A program made the position numbers and the translations under genes. Of a stretch of DNA of 64,000 nt, positions 1 through 9,659 are shown in pieces. Source of the stretch: JAOTZA01 sp965224065 (lineage in GTDB: Bacteria; Acidobacteriota; Thermoanaerobaculia; Multivoradales; JAHEKO01); contig CBDCYF010000005.1 in assembly GCA_965224065.1 (NCBI GenBank), forward strand, positions 1,674,001-1,738,000. Reading direction: 5' to 3'. A model generated the notes under the pieces. That model searched no databases, was not told the origin of the DNA, and saw only the letters and a list, made by a program, of their open reading frames with translations. Each line of letters starts with the position of its first letter. The stretch's first letter is position 1.

Positions 1-182
1 ACGACGGAGAGACCGGTCCGGCCGAGGAGACCTGGGTCTACTCACTCCATCCGCTCGAGCGCGACCGGCTCTTGACCCTGGTCTACACCTACCCGGCCGG
101 CGAATCGGAGCGCCGCATCAACGAGCTGCTGCTCCTCCTGGGCGAGATCGAGGGCGCAGCGGGCATGGTCGACAACGAGTAG
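1..182 (+). CDS. C-terminal end of an unidentified protein (partial)
   Basis: An open frame runs from base 3 to a TAG at 180-182, giving the last 59 residues of a protein whose start lies outside the window. The tail has a YSLHPLERDRLLTLVYTY stretch followed by a Leu-rich helix (INELLLLLGEIEG). I do not recognise the family. It converges on the ABC exporter, with only 12 bases between the two stop codons. Base composition matches the neighbours, so it is probably a real gene end, but nothing can be said about function. Confidence 0.55.
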   Translation, partial: DGETGPAEETWVYSLHPLERDRLLTLVYTYPAGESERRINELLLLLGEIEGAAGMVDNE

Positions 183-194
183 GCGCCGGCAAGT

Positions 195-2063
195 TTAGGC
201 ATTCGCAGCGTCCATTTGCTGGCCGAACTGGAGCTCCACCAGCCTCGTGTAGATCCCCCCGAGCCTCAGAAGTTCGGCATGGCTCCCCTGCTCGCGCAGC
301 TCACCGTTGTGGAGCACCAGAATCCGGTCGGCGCTTTGAATCGTCGACAGGCGGTGTGCGATCACCAGGCTGGTCCGGTCCACCAGCAGCCGCTCGAGCG
401 CTAACTGGATCCACTGTTCGGTCTCGGTGTCGATCGACGCGGTGGCCTCGTCGAGGATGAGCAGAGAGGGTCCAAAGGCCAGCGCGCGCGCAAACGCGAC
501 GAGTTGCTTTTGCCCGACCGACAGACCGGCGCCGCGCTCGCGGACCGGAGCGTCGAACTCGCCTTCCAGCCGTTCGATAAAACCGAGCGCATGGACTTCG
601 CGCGCCGCCCAGCGAAGACGCTCGTCGTCGATGGACCCGTCCCCCAGACGGATGTTCTCTTCGACAGTTCCGGCGAAGAGAAAGACGTCCTGCAGCACCA
701 GGCCGATGGCCCGACGCAGCACGGCGAGATCCCAGTCGCGCACGTCCACGCCGTCGACCCTGACCTCGCCCGAGTCGACATCGTAGAAACGCTGAATCAA
801 GCTGGCGAGGGTGCTCTTGCCGGCGCCGGTGTGGCCAACCACCGCCACGGTCTCGCCGGGACGCACTCGGAACGATATGTCTTTCAGAACCACCTTCCCG
901 GGCTCGTAGCCAAACGTCACACGGTCGAATTCGACCTCCCCGACCACACGCGCAGGACGGTGGGGCTCGGGAGGTGAGCGGATCACGGTCTCGCGGTCGA
1001 GAAGCTCGAAGACTCGCTCCGAGCTGGCCATCGCAGCCTGCAGGATGTTGTATTTCTCGGACAAGTCCGACAGCGGTTGATAAAACCGTTGTGCGTATTG
1101 AAGAAACGCCACCAAGGCGCCGATCGAGAGCGTCTCGGCCATGACCCCGCCTCCGCCGTACCAGAGGATCAGGGCTACCCCGACGGCGGTGATCAGCTCG
1201 ACCGTCGGGTAGTAGATCGCGTAGTAGAAGATCGCTCGCACGTTGGCCTCGCGGTGGCCGTCGTTGACGGCGTCGAACGACTCGAGCGCCGCCCGCTCGC
1301 GGTTGAATAGCTGGACCAGGGACATCCCCGTGATGTGCTCTTGCAGAAACGAGTTGATCGCCGCCAGCTTGGTCCGCACTTCGCGATAGCTCTGGCGCGC
1401 CCGCGCCTTGAACCACACGGTCAGAAGCGCTAGGGCCGGCAAGATCGCAAACGTAACCAGCGCCAGCTTCCAGTCGAGCCAGAACAGCACCCCCACGATT
1501 CCTGCGAGCAGGACCACGTCGCCAAAGATCGACACCAGGCCGGCGGTAAAAAGCTCGTTCAGGGCGTCGACATCGTTGGTCACTCGGGTCAGCAAACGGC
1601 CCACCGGCGTGCGGTCGAAGAAGGCCACCGGCAACCGCTGCAACCTGGCGAAGATGTCCCGGCGCAGATCGAACATGATGTGCTGCCCCATGATCTGCAT
1701 GAGGTATCCCTGAGACACCAGGACCAGAAAGGCGAGAAAGAGGGCGGCGAGATAGACGGCTCCCACGGCCGCCAACCCGGTGGCCGGGTCGGGGTCCAGA
1801 CCGCGCCTCGCCAGCTCGCCGGCCACCAGCCGGCTGACCGGCGAGACCACGTCGCCGCCCGCCGCCGGACGCACAAACAGGTCGAGCGCCACCACTGTCG
1901 CCAGCGGCCCCACCAGTTGGAGCAGCGAGGAGACGATGATCAGCAGGATGGCAGCCACGGTGTGCCCGCGGTAGGGCCGCAGATACCCCACCAGCCGCCG
2001 CATCAGGCGGGCGTCGTACACCCTCCCCGGCTGGACCGCTTCTTCTTCGAGGTCGCCGAGCAC
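195..2063 (-). CDS. ABC exporter half-transporter (fused permease and ATPase, MdlB-like)
   Basis: A 622-residue inner-membrane exporter of the multidrug/lipid type. Residues about 30-330 form the six-helix transmembrane domain, with an ABC_membrane signature around residues 145-170 (FFDRTPVGRLLTRVTNDVD). Residues about 375-610 form the nucleotide-binding domain: Walker A GHTGAGKST at 410-418, signature LSVGQ at 514-518, Walker B LLILDE at 534-539 and switch His at 570. The LSVGQ form (not LSGGQ) is usual in MdlB/YheH/LmrD-type subunits of heterodimers. No partner gene lies upstream on this strand inside the window, so it may act as a homodimer or pair with a distant subunit. Substrate unknown. 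Confidence 0.9.
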   Translation of the reverse strand: MLGDLEEEAVQPGRVYDARLMRRLVGYLRPYRGHTVAAILLIIVSSLLQLVGPLATVVALDLFVRPAAGGDVVSPVSRLVAGELARRGLDPDPATGLAAVGAVYLAALFLAFLVLVSQGYLMQIMGQHIMFDLRRDIFARLQRLPVAFFDRTPVGRLLTRVTNDVDALNELFTAGLVSIFGDVVLLAGIVGVLFWLDWKLALVTFAILPALALLTVWFKARARQSYREVRTKLAAINSFLQEHITGMSLVQLFNRERAALESFDAVNDGHREANVRAIFYYAIYYPTVELITAVGVALILWYGGGGVMAETLSIGALVAFLQYAQRFYQPLSDLSEKYNILQAAMASSERVFELLDRETVIRSPPEPHRPARVVGEVEFDRVTFGYEPGKVVLKDISFRVRPGETVAVVGHTGAGKSTLASLIQRFYDVDSGEVRVDGVDVRDWDLAVLRRAIGLVLQDVFLFAGTVEENIRLGDGSIDDERLRWAAREVHALGFIERLEGEFDAPVRERGAGLSVGQKQLVAFARALAFGPSLLILDEATASIDTETEQWIQLALERLLVDRTSLVIAHRLSTIQSADRILVLHNGELREQGSHAELLRLGGIYTRLVELQFGQQMDAANA

Positions 2064-2141
2064 GGGCGCAAACTACCACCGGCGAGTTGCCCGAAACGCT
2101 TTGCTTGTGACCTTTTACGCAGACCCGCATTACGAGCCGGG

Positions 2142-2150
2142 TGCTATAAT
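2142..2150 (+). promoter_or_regulatory. Extended -10 promoter for the pil operon
   Basis: TG-C-TATAAT is a perfect extended -10 element 53 bases before the pilT start. No good -35 hexamer is visible at the usual distance, as expected for the extended -10 class. It lies in the 139-base divergent gap between the ABC exporter and pilT, and an AGGGG ribosome-binding site follows at about 2193-2198. Confidence 0.6.
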
Positions 2151-2202
2151 TTCGGCATCTCGTTGCGGCGGGGGGAGTTAGCGGCTCACAACAGGGGTTT
2201 TC

Positions 2203-3330
2203 ATGTCAGTTACGCTCAATGCGCTTCTCAAGGTGATGGTCGAGCACGGCTCGTCGGACCTCCACATCACCACCAATTCTCCGCCCCAGATCCGAATCGA
2301 CGGCGTTCTGCAGCCGCTCGATTTCGCCGAGATGACGCCCACCGAGACCAAGCGTCTGGCCTACTCGATCCTTACCGACAAGCAAAAACAACGGCTCGAG
2401 GAGGACCTCGAGATCGATCTCTCCTTTGGCATCAAGGGGATGGCGCGGTTCCGCGCCAATATCTTCCACCAGCGCGGCGCAGTCGCGGCGGCTTTTCGGC
2501 AGATCCCCTACGAGATCAAAGGCTTCCGCGAGCTCGGCCTGCCGGCCACGGTCGAGAAGCTGTGTGAGAAGCCGCGCGGGCTGGTGTTGGTGACCGGACC
2601 CACCGGCTCGGGCAAGTCCACGACCCTTGCGGCGATGATCGACAAGATCAACCGCGAGCGCCACGAGCACATCGTCACCATCGAAGACCCGGTGGAGTTT
2701 CTCCACGTCCACAAGAGCTGCATCGTCAACCAGCGCGAGCTCAACGCCGACACCTGGAGCTTTGGCAACGCGCTGCGGTCCGCGCTGCGCCAGGACCCCG
2801 ATGTCGTCCTGATCGGCGAGATGCGCGATCACGAGACCGTGGAAGCCGCCTTGCGGATCGCCGAGACCGGCCATCTGACCTTTGCCACGCTGCACACCAA
2901 CTCGGCGTCGCAAACGATCAACCGCATCATCGACGTGTTCCCGGCGCACCAGCAGTCACAGATCCGCACCCAACTGTCGTTTGTTCTCGAGGGCATCCTC
3001 TGCCAGAGCCTGCTCCCCAAGGCCAGCGGTCAGGGACGTGTGATGTCGATGGAGATCTTGATCCCCAACTCGGCGATCCGGAACCTGATTCGCGAAGACA
3101 AGATCCATCAGGTGTACGGCATGATGCAAACCGGCCAGTCCAAGTACGGGATGCAGACATTCAACCAATCTCTGGCTCAGCTCTACTTCAAGCGCAAGAT
3201 CAACCTCAAGACGGCCATGGCCCGTTCGTCGATGCCCGACGAGCTGCAGGAGATCATCTCGCGGGGCGAGCAGGCCCTGAACCCGGCCGTCGGGACGACG
3301 CCGGCGCCGGTGAGGAGCGCGAGGAGGTAA
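2203..3330 (+). CDS. pilT: Type IV pilus retraction ATPase PilT
   Basis: A 375-residue hexameric secretion ATPase that powers pilus depolymerisation in twitching motility. Walker A GPTGSGKSTT lies at residues 132-141, the Asp-box region around 158-166 (VTIEDPVEF), Walker B VVLIGEMRD at 201-209 and the His-box region at 223-232 (GHLTFATLHT). AIRNLIRE at 291-298 is the C-terminal motif characteristic of PilT rather than PilB. Length is normal for PilT, with a slightly long disordered tail. The ATG is preceded by AGGGG. It heads a pilT-pilC-pilS-pilR run, with pilC beginning 4 bases after its stop. Confidence 0.95.
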   Translation: MSVTLNALLKVMVEHGSSDLHITTNSPPQIRIDGVLQPLDFAEMTPTETKRLAYSILTDKQKQRLEEDLEIDLSFGIKGMARFRANIFHQRGAVAAAFRQIPYEIKGFRELGLPATVEKLCEKPRGLVLVTGPTGSGKSTTLAAMIDKINRERHEHIVTIEDPVEFLHVHKSCIVNQRELNADTWSFGNALRSALRQDPDVVLIGEMRDHETVEAALRIAETGHLTFATLHTNSASQTINRIIDVFPAHQQSQIRTQLSFVLEGILCQSLLPKASGQGRVMSMEILIPNSAIRNLIREDKIHQVYGMMQTGQSKYGMQTFNQSLAQLYFKRKINLKTAMARSSMPDELQEIISRGEQALNPAVGTTPAPVRSARR

Positions 3331-3334
3331 CCGG

Positions 3335-4540
3335 ATGCCCAGCTTTCAGTGGAAAGGGCGCAACCGATCGGGCGAGCTCCAAGAGGGGGTCCTGCTGGCC
3401 GATTCGAAAGGGGCCGCTGCCGCGACGCTGCGGCAACAACAGATCCGGGTCACCAGCCTGCGCCGCAAGGGGCGCGAGATCCCGCTGCTGCCGAGGCTGC
3501 CCTCGCGAATCAAGCAAAAGTCCATCGCGCTTTTTACCCGCCAGTTCTCGGTCATGCTCGACGCCGGCCTGCCGCTGGTCCAGTGCCTCGAGATCCTGGG
3601 CGAGCAGCAGGAGCACCCGAAGTTTGCCGACGTCATCGACAAGATCCGGTCCGACGTCGAAAGCGGGGCTTCGCTGGCCGAGGCAATGAGACGCCACCCG
3701 ACGGCGTTTGACGACCTCTACGTCAACATGGTGGCCGCCGGCGAGGCCGGCGGTATTCTCGACGTCATCCTGCAGCGGCTTTCGATCTACCTCGAAAAGG
3801 CCGTCAAGCTCAAAAATCAGGTCAAGTCGGCCATGATCTATCCGGTCACGGTCATCGTCATCGCGGTGGTGATCGTCTGGATCATTCTGTTGAAAGTCAT
3901 CCCGGTCTTCTCCTCGCTGTTTCTCAGCCTGGGAGGCGAGATGCCCGCGCTGACCCGGACCGTGGTTGCCGCCAGCGACTTTGTCATCGACTACTCGATC
4001 TACATCTTCATCGGCCTCATTCTGTTGTTTCTGGGGATCCGCGCGTACCACAAGACCGACAAAGGCCGCCGGGTGCTGGACTCGGCGCTGCTCCGGGTTC
4101 CGGTCATGGGTGATCTGCTGCGCAAGATCGCGGTGGCCCGGTTTTGCCGCACGCTGTCGACTCTGACCTCCTCCGGTGTGCCCATCCTCGACGGCCTCCA
4201 GATCACCGCCAAGACGGCCGGCAACTCGATCATCGAGGACGCGGTCATGGCGGTGAGAAAAAGCGTCGAACAGGGCAAGAACCTGAGCGGCCCGCTGGGA
4301 GAGACCGGGGTGTTCCCGCCCATGGTGGTGCAGATGATCAATGTCGGCGAGCAGACCGGAGCGCTCGATCAGATGCTGTCCAAGATCGCCGACTTCTTCG
4401 AGGACGAGGTCGACACCGCGGTCACCGGGCTGGTCAAGCTCATCGAGCCGATCATGATCGTCATTCTCGGAACGATCATCGGCACCATCGTGGCCGCCAT
4501 GTACCTGCCTCTCTACACGATCATCACCCAGATCGACTAG
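3335..4540 (+). CDS. pilC: Type IV pilus inner-membrane platform protein PilC
   Basis: A 401-residue GspF/PilC-family polytopic protein that forms the inner-membrane platform on which PilB and PilT act. Two T2SSF domains are visible (about residues 68-190 and 270-395), each with the family pattern FTRQFS.MLDAGLPLVQCLE and FCRTLSTL..SGVPILDGL. Three hydrophobic segments lie near 170-195, 220-240 and 370-395. Length is typical. It follows pilT closely and the order matches the classic pilT-pilC-pilS-pilR arrangement, though pilB and the pilins are not in the window. Confidence 0.95.
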   Translation: MPSFQWKGRNRSGELQEGVLLADSKGAAAATLRQQQIRVTSLRRKGREIPLLPRLPSRIKQKSIALFTRQFSVMLDAGLPLVQCLEILGEQQEHPKFADVIDKIRSDVESGASLAEAMRRHPTAFDDLYVNMVAAGEAGGILDVILQRLSIYLEKAVKLKNQVKSAMIYPVTVIVIAVVIVWIILLKVIPVFSSLFLSLGGEMPALTRTVVAASDFVIDYSIYIFIGLILLFLGIRAYHKTDKGRRVLDSALLRVPVMGDLLRKIAVARFCRTLSTLTSSGVPILDGLQITAKTAGNSIIEDAVMAVRKSVEQGKNLSGPLGETGVFPPMVVQMINVGEQTGALDQMLSKIADFFEDEVDTAVTGLVKLIEPIMIVILGTIIGTIVAAMYLPLYTIITQID

Positions 4541-4562
4541 CAGCCCGGAAGGGATCGACGCG

Positions 4563-6287
4563 GTGGACGCTGAGTTCGAGAGCCGCAGGAAAGCAACGGC
4601 GTGGGCCGAGACGACCCAGCTCCGGACCCGCCCGCGCGGCTCGCTGAGGAGGTCCCTCGGCTGGCTGATCGCCATCCGCCTGGTCGTGATCACCAGCGCC
4701 ATGGTGCCGATCGTCCTGCTCAACCTGGCCGCAAAGGAGCCGGTGGGCGAACCACGGTTCATGCTGCGGTGGGCCGCCGCGGCGTACGCGGCAAATTTTG
4801 TGTATCTGGTGCTGCTCCAGCTTCGCCATCCGTCTCCGCGGGTCCAGGCGTATCTGCAGTTTTTTGGCGATCTCGTGTTGATCACCAGCCTGATCGAGTT
4901 CTTTGGCGCTGCGAGCGGCCCATGGTCGATTCTCTATCTGGTCGTCATCACCGTCGCCTCGGTCATGCTCCGGCGCCGCGCCGGGATCGCGGTCGCCACG
5001 GCAGGGTGGCTCGCCTACGCCATCCTGCTCGCATCGATGTTTTTTGGCTGGGGACCCGGCGACCCCTCCGGTCTGAGGGGGCTGCCGCCGACCCGCCTCG
5101 GCTACGACGCCGCGATCCATCTGGTGGGGTTCTACGCCATCGCCCTGCTCACCTCGAGCCTGGCCAGAACGGTCACCCGCGCCGAGGAGGCGCTGCAGGA
5201 AAAGCGCGCCGACCTGGCGGATCTTCGGGTAGCGCACCGCGACGTCATCGGATCGATTCCCAGCGGCATCGTGACCACCGACAACGACGGCCACGTCACG
5301 AGCGTCAACGAAGCCGCCGAAAGCATCCTCGGCCGCTCGGAGGACGACCTTTTGGGCACCCCGGTCTCGGAGTTGGGACTGATCGACCTGGAAGAGTGGG
5401 GAGCGCTGACCCACCAGGCGCTGGCCGGAGCCCGCGCCCGCGAAGAGACCGAGTACACCTCGGACGACTCGGTCCGGACGATCGGCTACTCGGTGACCTC
5501 GCTCACCCGCGCGGACGGGTCGGGGGCCGGTTTTATTCTTATCTTTCAGGACCTGACCGAATGGAGAAAGCTCCAGGATCAAGTGCGGTTGGGGGACCGG
5601 ATGGCGGCGGTCGGCGAAATGGCCTCGGGCCTGGCGCACGAGGTGGGAAACCCGCTGGCGGCCATCTCCGGCTCGGTTCAGATGCTGACGACGAGCTTTC
5701 CCGAGGAGTCTTCGCAACGCAAGCTGCTCGAGATCATCGCCAAGGAAAGCCAGCGGCTGGACCGCACGATCAAGGGATTCCTGCAGTTTGCCCGACCCAA
5801 AGCGAGGACCAGCGTGCGCTTTGACGTTGCGGCGCAGCTCGCCGAGAACGTCGAGCTGCTTCGCAACAGCCCGGAAGTCACCCGCGGGCACACGATCGAG
5901 CTCGACGTGGACCCGCCCAACGCCTATCTCGTCGCCGACCCGGACCAGATCAGCCAGATTTTCTGGAACCTGGCGCGCAATTCACTCCGCGCCCTGGAGG
6001 GGCACGGTACCCTGAAGATCGCCGGCCGGATCGTCGATCGCAGCTATCGAATCGACTTTATCGACAGCGGTCGCGGGATGACCGAAGATGAGCGGGCCAA
6101 TCTTTTTCATCCGTTCCGTTCTTTCTTCGACGGCGGGACCGGGATCGGGATGGCCATCGTCTACCGCATCGTCGAAGAGCACGAGGGCTCGCTCCAGGTC
6201 GAGAGTCAACCCGGCAGCGGAACGCAAATCACGGTTGAGATCCCCGGCGCGGCGGCCCCGACCACAGGTCTGACCGCCGAGGCCTAG
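4563..6287 (+). CDS. pilS: Membrane sensor histidine kinase PilS (NtrB-like)
   Basis: A 574-residue kinase that senses a pilus-related membrane signal and phosphorylates PilR. The GTG at 4563 is used. Six or so hydrophobic helices occupy residues 33-200, followed by a PAS domain at about 225-330, the dimerisation/phosphoacceptor domain with H359 in GLAHEVGNPLAA, and a HATPase with an N box near FWNLARNSLRAL and a G box GGTGIGMAIV. The HEVGNP motif is typical of NtrB/PilS kinases that partner sigma-54 activators, which fits the pilR gene starting 6 bases downstream. Confidence 0.92.
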   Translation: MDAEFESRRKATAWAETTQLRTRPRGSLRRSLGWLIAIRLVVITSAMVPIVLLNLAAKEPVGEPRFMLRWAAAAYAANFVYLVLLQLRHPSPRVQAYLQFFGDLVLITSLIEFFGAASGPWSILYLVVITVASVMLRRRAGIAVATAGWLAYAILLASMFFGWGPGDPSGLRGLPPTRLGYDAAIHLVGFYAIALLTSSLARTVTRAEEALQEKRADLADLRVAHRDVIGSIPSGIVTTDNDGHVTSVNEAAESILGRSEDDLLGTPVSELGLIDLEEWGALTHQALAGARAREETEYTSDDSVRTIGYSVTSLTRADGSGAGFILIFQDLTEWRKLQDQVRLGDRMAAVGEMASGLAHEVGNPLAAISGSVQMLTTSFPEESSQRKLLEIIAKESQRLDRTIKGFLQFARPKARTSVRFDVAAQLAENVELLRNSPEVTRGHTIELDVDPPNAYLVADPDQISQIFWNLARNSLRALEGHGTLKIAGRIVDRSYRIDFIDSGRGMTEDERANLFHPFRSFFDGGTGIGMAIVYRIVEEHEGSLQVESQPGSGTQITVEIPGAAAPTTGLTAEA

Positions 6288-6293
6288 CAGCCC

Positions 6294-7751
6294 ATGGCAG
6301 AGGCGCAAGTGTCCAAAAAAAATCGAATCCTTATTGTCGACGACGAGCAGAGCATCCTCGATTTTCTACGGCTGTTGCTGGAAGAGGAGGGTTACGAGGT
6401 GGGCGACGCCCAGTCGCTCGGGGGCGGGAGAGAACAGGCAGCGGCGGGCGGTTTCGACCTGATTCTCTGCGACGTCATGATGCCGGACGGCAATGGGATG
6501 GATCTGCTCAAGGAGGTCAAAGAGACCGACCCCCATACCGCGGTGGTGATGATGACCGCCTATGGCTCGACCAAGTCGGCCATCGAGGCCATGAAGCTCG
6601 GGGCGCACGACTATGTCACCAAGCCCTTCGACGTCGATGAGCTCAAGGTCGTGCTGCAAAAGGCGCTCGAGCGAACCGAGCTGGCGGCCGAGAACGTCTA
6701 CCTGCGACGGGAGCTCGAAGGGCGCTATGGCTTCGAGAACATCATCGGCCGGAGCCGCAGGATGCAAGAGGTCTTCGGCCTCATCGAGCGCGTCGCCAGG
6801 ACCAACTCGACGGTGCTCATCCAGGGCGAAAGTGGTACCGGCAAGGAGTTGATCGCGCGCGCGATTCACTATGCCAGCCGCCGCTCCAAGCGGCATTTTC
6901 TGTCGGTCAACTGCGGCGCCCTCCCCGAGAATCTTCTCGAGAGCGAGCTCTTCGGGCACGAACGCGGAGCCTTTACCGGCGCTGTCAAGGACAAGAAAGG
7001 CCTCTTTCGCGAGGCAGACCAGGGCACGCTGTTGCTCGACGAGATCGGCGAGATGAGCCCGCCGATGCAGGTCAAGCTGTTGCGCGCCCTGCAAGAGAAG
7101 ACGGTCCGCAAGGTTGGCGGCCATCTCGAAGAGCCCGTGGACGTCCGGATCATCGCGGCCACAAACCAGGACCTGGTCGAGCTGATCGACGCGGGCGAGT
7201 TTCGCGAAGATCTCTACTATCGAATCAATGTCATCCCGGTCGAGCTGCCGCCTCTGAGACGGCGGCGCGAAGACATCCCGTTGCTGGCCGAGTTTTTTGT
7301 CGACAAGTACGTCAAGGAGATGGCCCTGGAGTCGCGGCGCATCTCACCAAACGCGATGCGGCTGTTGGAAGCCTACGACTGGCCGGGCAATGTCCGCGAG
7401 CTGGAGAACGTCATCGAGCGGGCCCTGGCGCTTTGCCCGGGCGAGCTGATCACCCCCGACGACGTTCCGGCGGAGCTCTCGGTGCGCTCGCCCCGGCGGC
7501 CCAAGACCCTCACCGAGATCCCAGCAGGCGGCATCGACCTCGAATCCTATCTGGAGGAGATCCGGCGCGACTTGATGGCCGAAGCGCTCGATCGGTGCAA
7601 CGGCGTGCAAACCAAGGCGGCGGAGCTCTTGGGCGTTACGTTCCGCTCGTTCCGCTACTACGCCAAAAAGGTCGGTCTCACCGACCCGGGCGGACCGCAC
7701 CGGGAGATCGAATCCGGCGGTTCGGAGGAAGGGGACAACCCCCCTTCTTAA
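6294..7751 (+). CDS. pilR: Sigma-54-dependent response regulator PilR
   Basis: A 485-residue NtrC-family activator of pilin or other sigma-54 promoters. The receiver domain covers residues about 10-125, with acidic pocket DDE at 16-18 and phosphoacceptor D60 (LILCDVMMP). A central AAA+ domain follows with Walker A GESGTGKE, the sigma-54 contact loop GAFTGA and Walker B LLLDEIGEM. The C-terminal Fis-type helix-turn-helix is at about 425-465 (AEALDRCNGVQTKAAELLG). All catalytic elements are intact. It is the last gene of the pil run and ends at a convergent junction that carries a palindromic element. Confidence 0.94.
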   Translation: MAEAQVSKKNRILIVDDEQSILDFLRLLLEEEGYEVGDAQSLGGGREQAAAGGFDLILCDVMMPDGNGMDLLKEVKETDPHTAVVMMTAYGSTKSAIEAMKLGAHDYVTKPFDVDELKVVLQKALERTELAAENVYLRRELEGRYGFENIIGRSRRMQEVFGLIERVARTNSTVLIQGESGTGKELIARAIHYASRRSKRHFLSVNCGALPENLLESELFGHERGAFTGAVKDKKGLFREADQGTLLLDEIGEMSPPMQVKLLRALQEKTVRKVGGHLEEPVDVRIIAATNQDLVELIDAGEFREDLYYRINVIPVELPPLRRRREDIPLLAEFFVDKYVKEMALESRRISPNAMRLLEAYDWPGNVRELENVIERALALCPGELITPDDVPAELSVRSPRRPKTLTEIPAGGIDLESYLEEIRRDLMAEALDRCNGVQTKAAELLGVTFRSFRYYAKKVGLTDPGGPHREIESGGSEEGDNPPS

Positions 7752-7767
7752 AAAGACAGCCCCCTTT
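7750..7767. terminator. AGACAGCCCCC-type element between convergent genes
   Basis: AAAAAGACAGCCCCCTTT fills the 15-base gap between the pilR and BNR-protein stops. It resembles the A-tract/GGGACTGTCCC/T-tract elements at 13093-13117 and 52913-52930, which also sit between convergent genes. Its stem is poorer than those, so a terminator role here is uncertain. Confidence 0.35.
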
Positions 7768-9659
7768 CAGCGGGCCGTAGCCACCGGCGACCCTGCGGCC
7801 CCATCGCCATCGCGCGGCGGCAGGTCCTTGACCCAGACGCCAAAACCGTTGGTCGCAACCAGCAACCGGCCGTCGACGACCAGCGCGTCCGCCAGGTCGC
7901 GCGGGCGCAGAGCCAGGCCGAGCGCCAGCCGGTGACGGGCGAGCGGACCGACCAGGGAGGGAGGGGAGTCAGAAACGGCAACCAGGAGCGGCCAGACCGG
8001 ATCGCCGGTCGCCCACAGCCGTGTCGCCACGCCCTCGCCGACGTTCCAGAGTGCCCTGGAGCCGCCGGACCACCCCGAGTGCGGCGGTTGCAGAATCCCG
8101 GCCGGGGACTCCTCGACCGGCTGCCGGCCATCACCGGGCGCGGACGGCAGTGAGAACACGCGGCCGGACCGATCGGTCAGCCACAGGGTGTCGCCCGAGA
8201 GCGCCAGGTGCCGAGGCTCGAGCCTGTGAAGGGCCAGCTTGCGAAAAACAGAGCCGCGCTCCTCGTATACCTCGCGGCCACTGCGCGCGAACAATGTGCC
8301 GGAGGAAACCACGACCTCGTCGATGCGCCGTTCGCCCAGACCGGTCAATCGCCGCCAATGACCTTGGCGACGCTCGTAGAGACCCTTCTCGGTGGCGGCA
8401 AAAACGCGGTCGGAGGAAGAGGCGAGATTCAGGATCGTCGGCAGCTCGACCGGCTCCGGATTGAAACTCAGACCGCCGTCTTTGGAGCTGTACAGCCCCG
8501 AAGCCGATTGAGCGTGGTGGACCCCGGCCAGCACTTCGCCCGGGACTTTCGCCAAGGCCGCGACCCTGAGCCCCGACAGACCACGGTTGGCCGGTGAAAA
8601 AGACAGGCCTCCGTCGTCCGAGCGCAGAATCCCCAGACCCTCGGTTCCGACAAGGATCCGATCGGGCCGCTCGGGATGGACCGCCAGCGCCAGCGCCACC
8701 GCCGGGCTGCCGGAGGACGGCCGCCAGGAGCTGCCCCGGTCATCCGATACAAAGACCCCGCCGACCGTTCCGGCGAGAAGACGGCCGGATGGCAGGACTT
8801 CGAAGCTGGGCGTTCGCCGTTCGGTCAGCCCATTCGACATCCGTTCCCAGCTTTCCCCACCGCCGGATCCCCGGTAGACCCAGCCGCAGGTGGAGGCCCA
8901 CATCTCTCCCGGCCGGTCGGGTACCGGCAGCAGGGAGAAGACCTCCGAGTCGAGCGCCATTCCCTGGTCGAGACGTCTCCAGGTGGATCCCGCGTCGTCG
9001 CTGCGGTAGGCGCGACGCCAGGTACCGGCCCAGATCGTCGTGGGTCTCCCACGATCGACCAGCAAGCTGGTGACCTTTTCGATCTCGGGCCACCGAGCGG
9101 TCAGATGGCGCCAGCTTCGGCCATGGTCTTGGGTGGCAAAAACACCGATCCGCGTCCCGGCGTAGAGGACCCCGGGCGTGCCCGGCACCGCCTCGAGCGA
9201 GTACACCTGACGGTCCGTCAACCCCTCCGAGCGCACCGTCCACGTGTGACCGCGGTCCTCGGAGAGCGCCACAAAGCCCCTCTCCTCCCAGCCACCCTTG
9301 AGCGCTGCCCAGACCCGCCGGCTGTGGTTGGGATCGAACAACAGCGCCTCGACCGCCCAACCCGCGAACGGTACGGCCCGCGCCTGCTGTCTCCAGGAGT
9401 CACCACCGTTGCGCGACACAAAAATCTGCCCCGAGGAGGTGCCGGCGAGCACGAAGTCGGGGTCGCGGGGATCGATCGCCAGGCTGGGTACGTCCCCACC
9501 CCACAGCCCCGCCGGTCGCCACGGTCCACTCCCCGCGGCGACCGCGTCTGGCGCCGGCGCCAAAGTCAGCGCCAGCGCCATGAGCGCGACAGGGGCCGTC
9601 AGCACCGGCCACCCCTCCCGACTGGGCCGACCGGGCACCCTATCCGGAATGTTGGGCAT
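7767..9659 (-). CDS. Secreted BNR-repeat (Ycf48/VPS10-like beta-propeller) protein
   Basis: About 630 residues from ATG at 9659. The N-terminus carries a hydrophobic signal segment (PVLTAPVALMALALTLAP). The rest is repeats of the type VSRNGGDSWRQ, LSEDRGHTWTV, ATQDHGRSWRH and SDDGGLSFSP, which are BNR/Asp-box beta-propeller blades of the photosystem II stability factor Ycf48 or sortilin-like kind. Such proteins are exported and bind ligands; no catalytic residues can be assigned. The start was chosen because an in-frame upstream ATG (9758) would lie well inside the XdhC-like gene, and a GGAG lies just before 9659. It overlaps the XdhC-like gene by 20 bases, suggesting co-transcription. Confidence 0.8.
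   Translation of the reverse strand: MPNIPDRVPGRPSREGWPVLTAPVALMALALTLAPAPDAVAAGSGPWRPAGLWGGDVPSLAIDPRDPDFVLAGTSSGQIFVSRNGGDSWRQQARAVPFAGWAVEALLFDPNHSRRVWAALKGGWEERGFVALSEDRGHTWTVRSEGLTDRQVYSLEAVPGTPGVLYAGTRIGVFATQDHGRSWRHLTARWPEIEKVTSLLVDRGRPTTIWAGTWRRAYRSDDAGSTWRRLDQGMALDSEVFSLLPVPDRPGEMWASTCGWVYRGSGGGESWERMSNGLTERRTPSFEVLPSGRLLAGTVGGVFVSDDRGSSWRPSSGSPAVALALAVHPERPDRILVGTEGLGILRSDDGGLSFSPANRGLSGLRVAALAKVPGEVLAGVHHAQSASGLYSSKDGGLSFNPEPVELPTILNLASSSDRVFAATEKGLYERRQGHWRRLTGLGERRIDEVVVSSGTLFARSGREVYEERGSVFRKLALHRLEPRHLALSGDTLWLTDRSGRVFSLPSAPGDGRQPVEESPAGILQPPHSGWSGGSRALWNVGEGVATRLWATGDPVWPLLVAVSDSPPSLVGPLARHRLALGLALRPRDLADALVVDGRLLVATNGFGVWVKDLPPRDGDGAAGSPVATAR

Noticed and set aside
3254..4885. 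543-residue minus-strand open frame across pilC
   Set aside because: Low-complexity His/Asp/Arg-rich translation typical of antisense GC-rich DNA; pilC is clearly the real gene.
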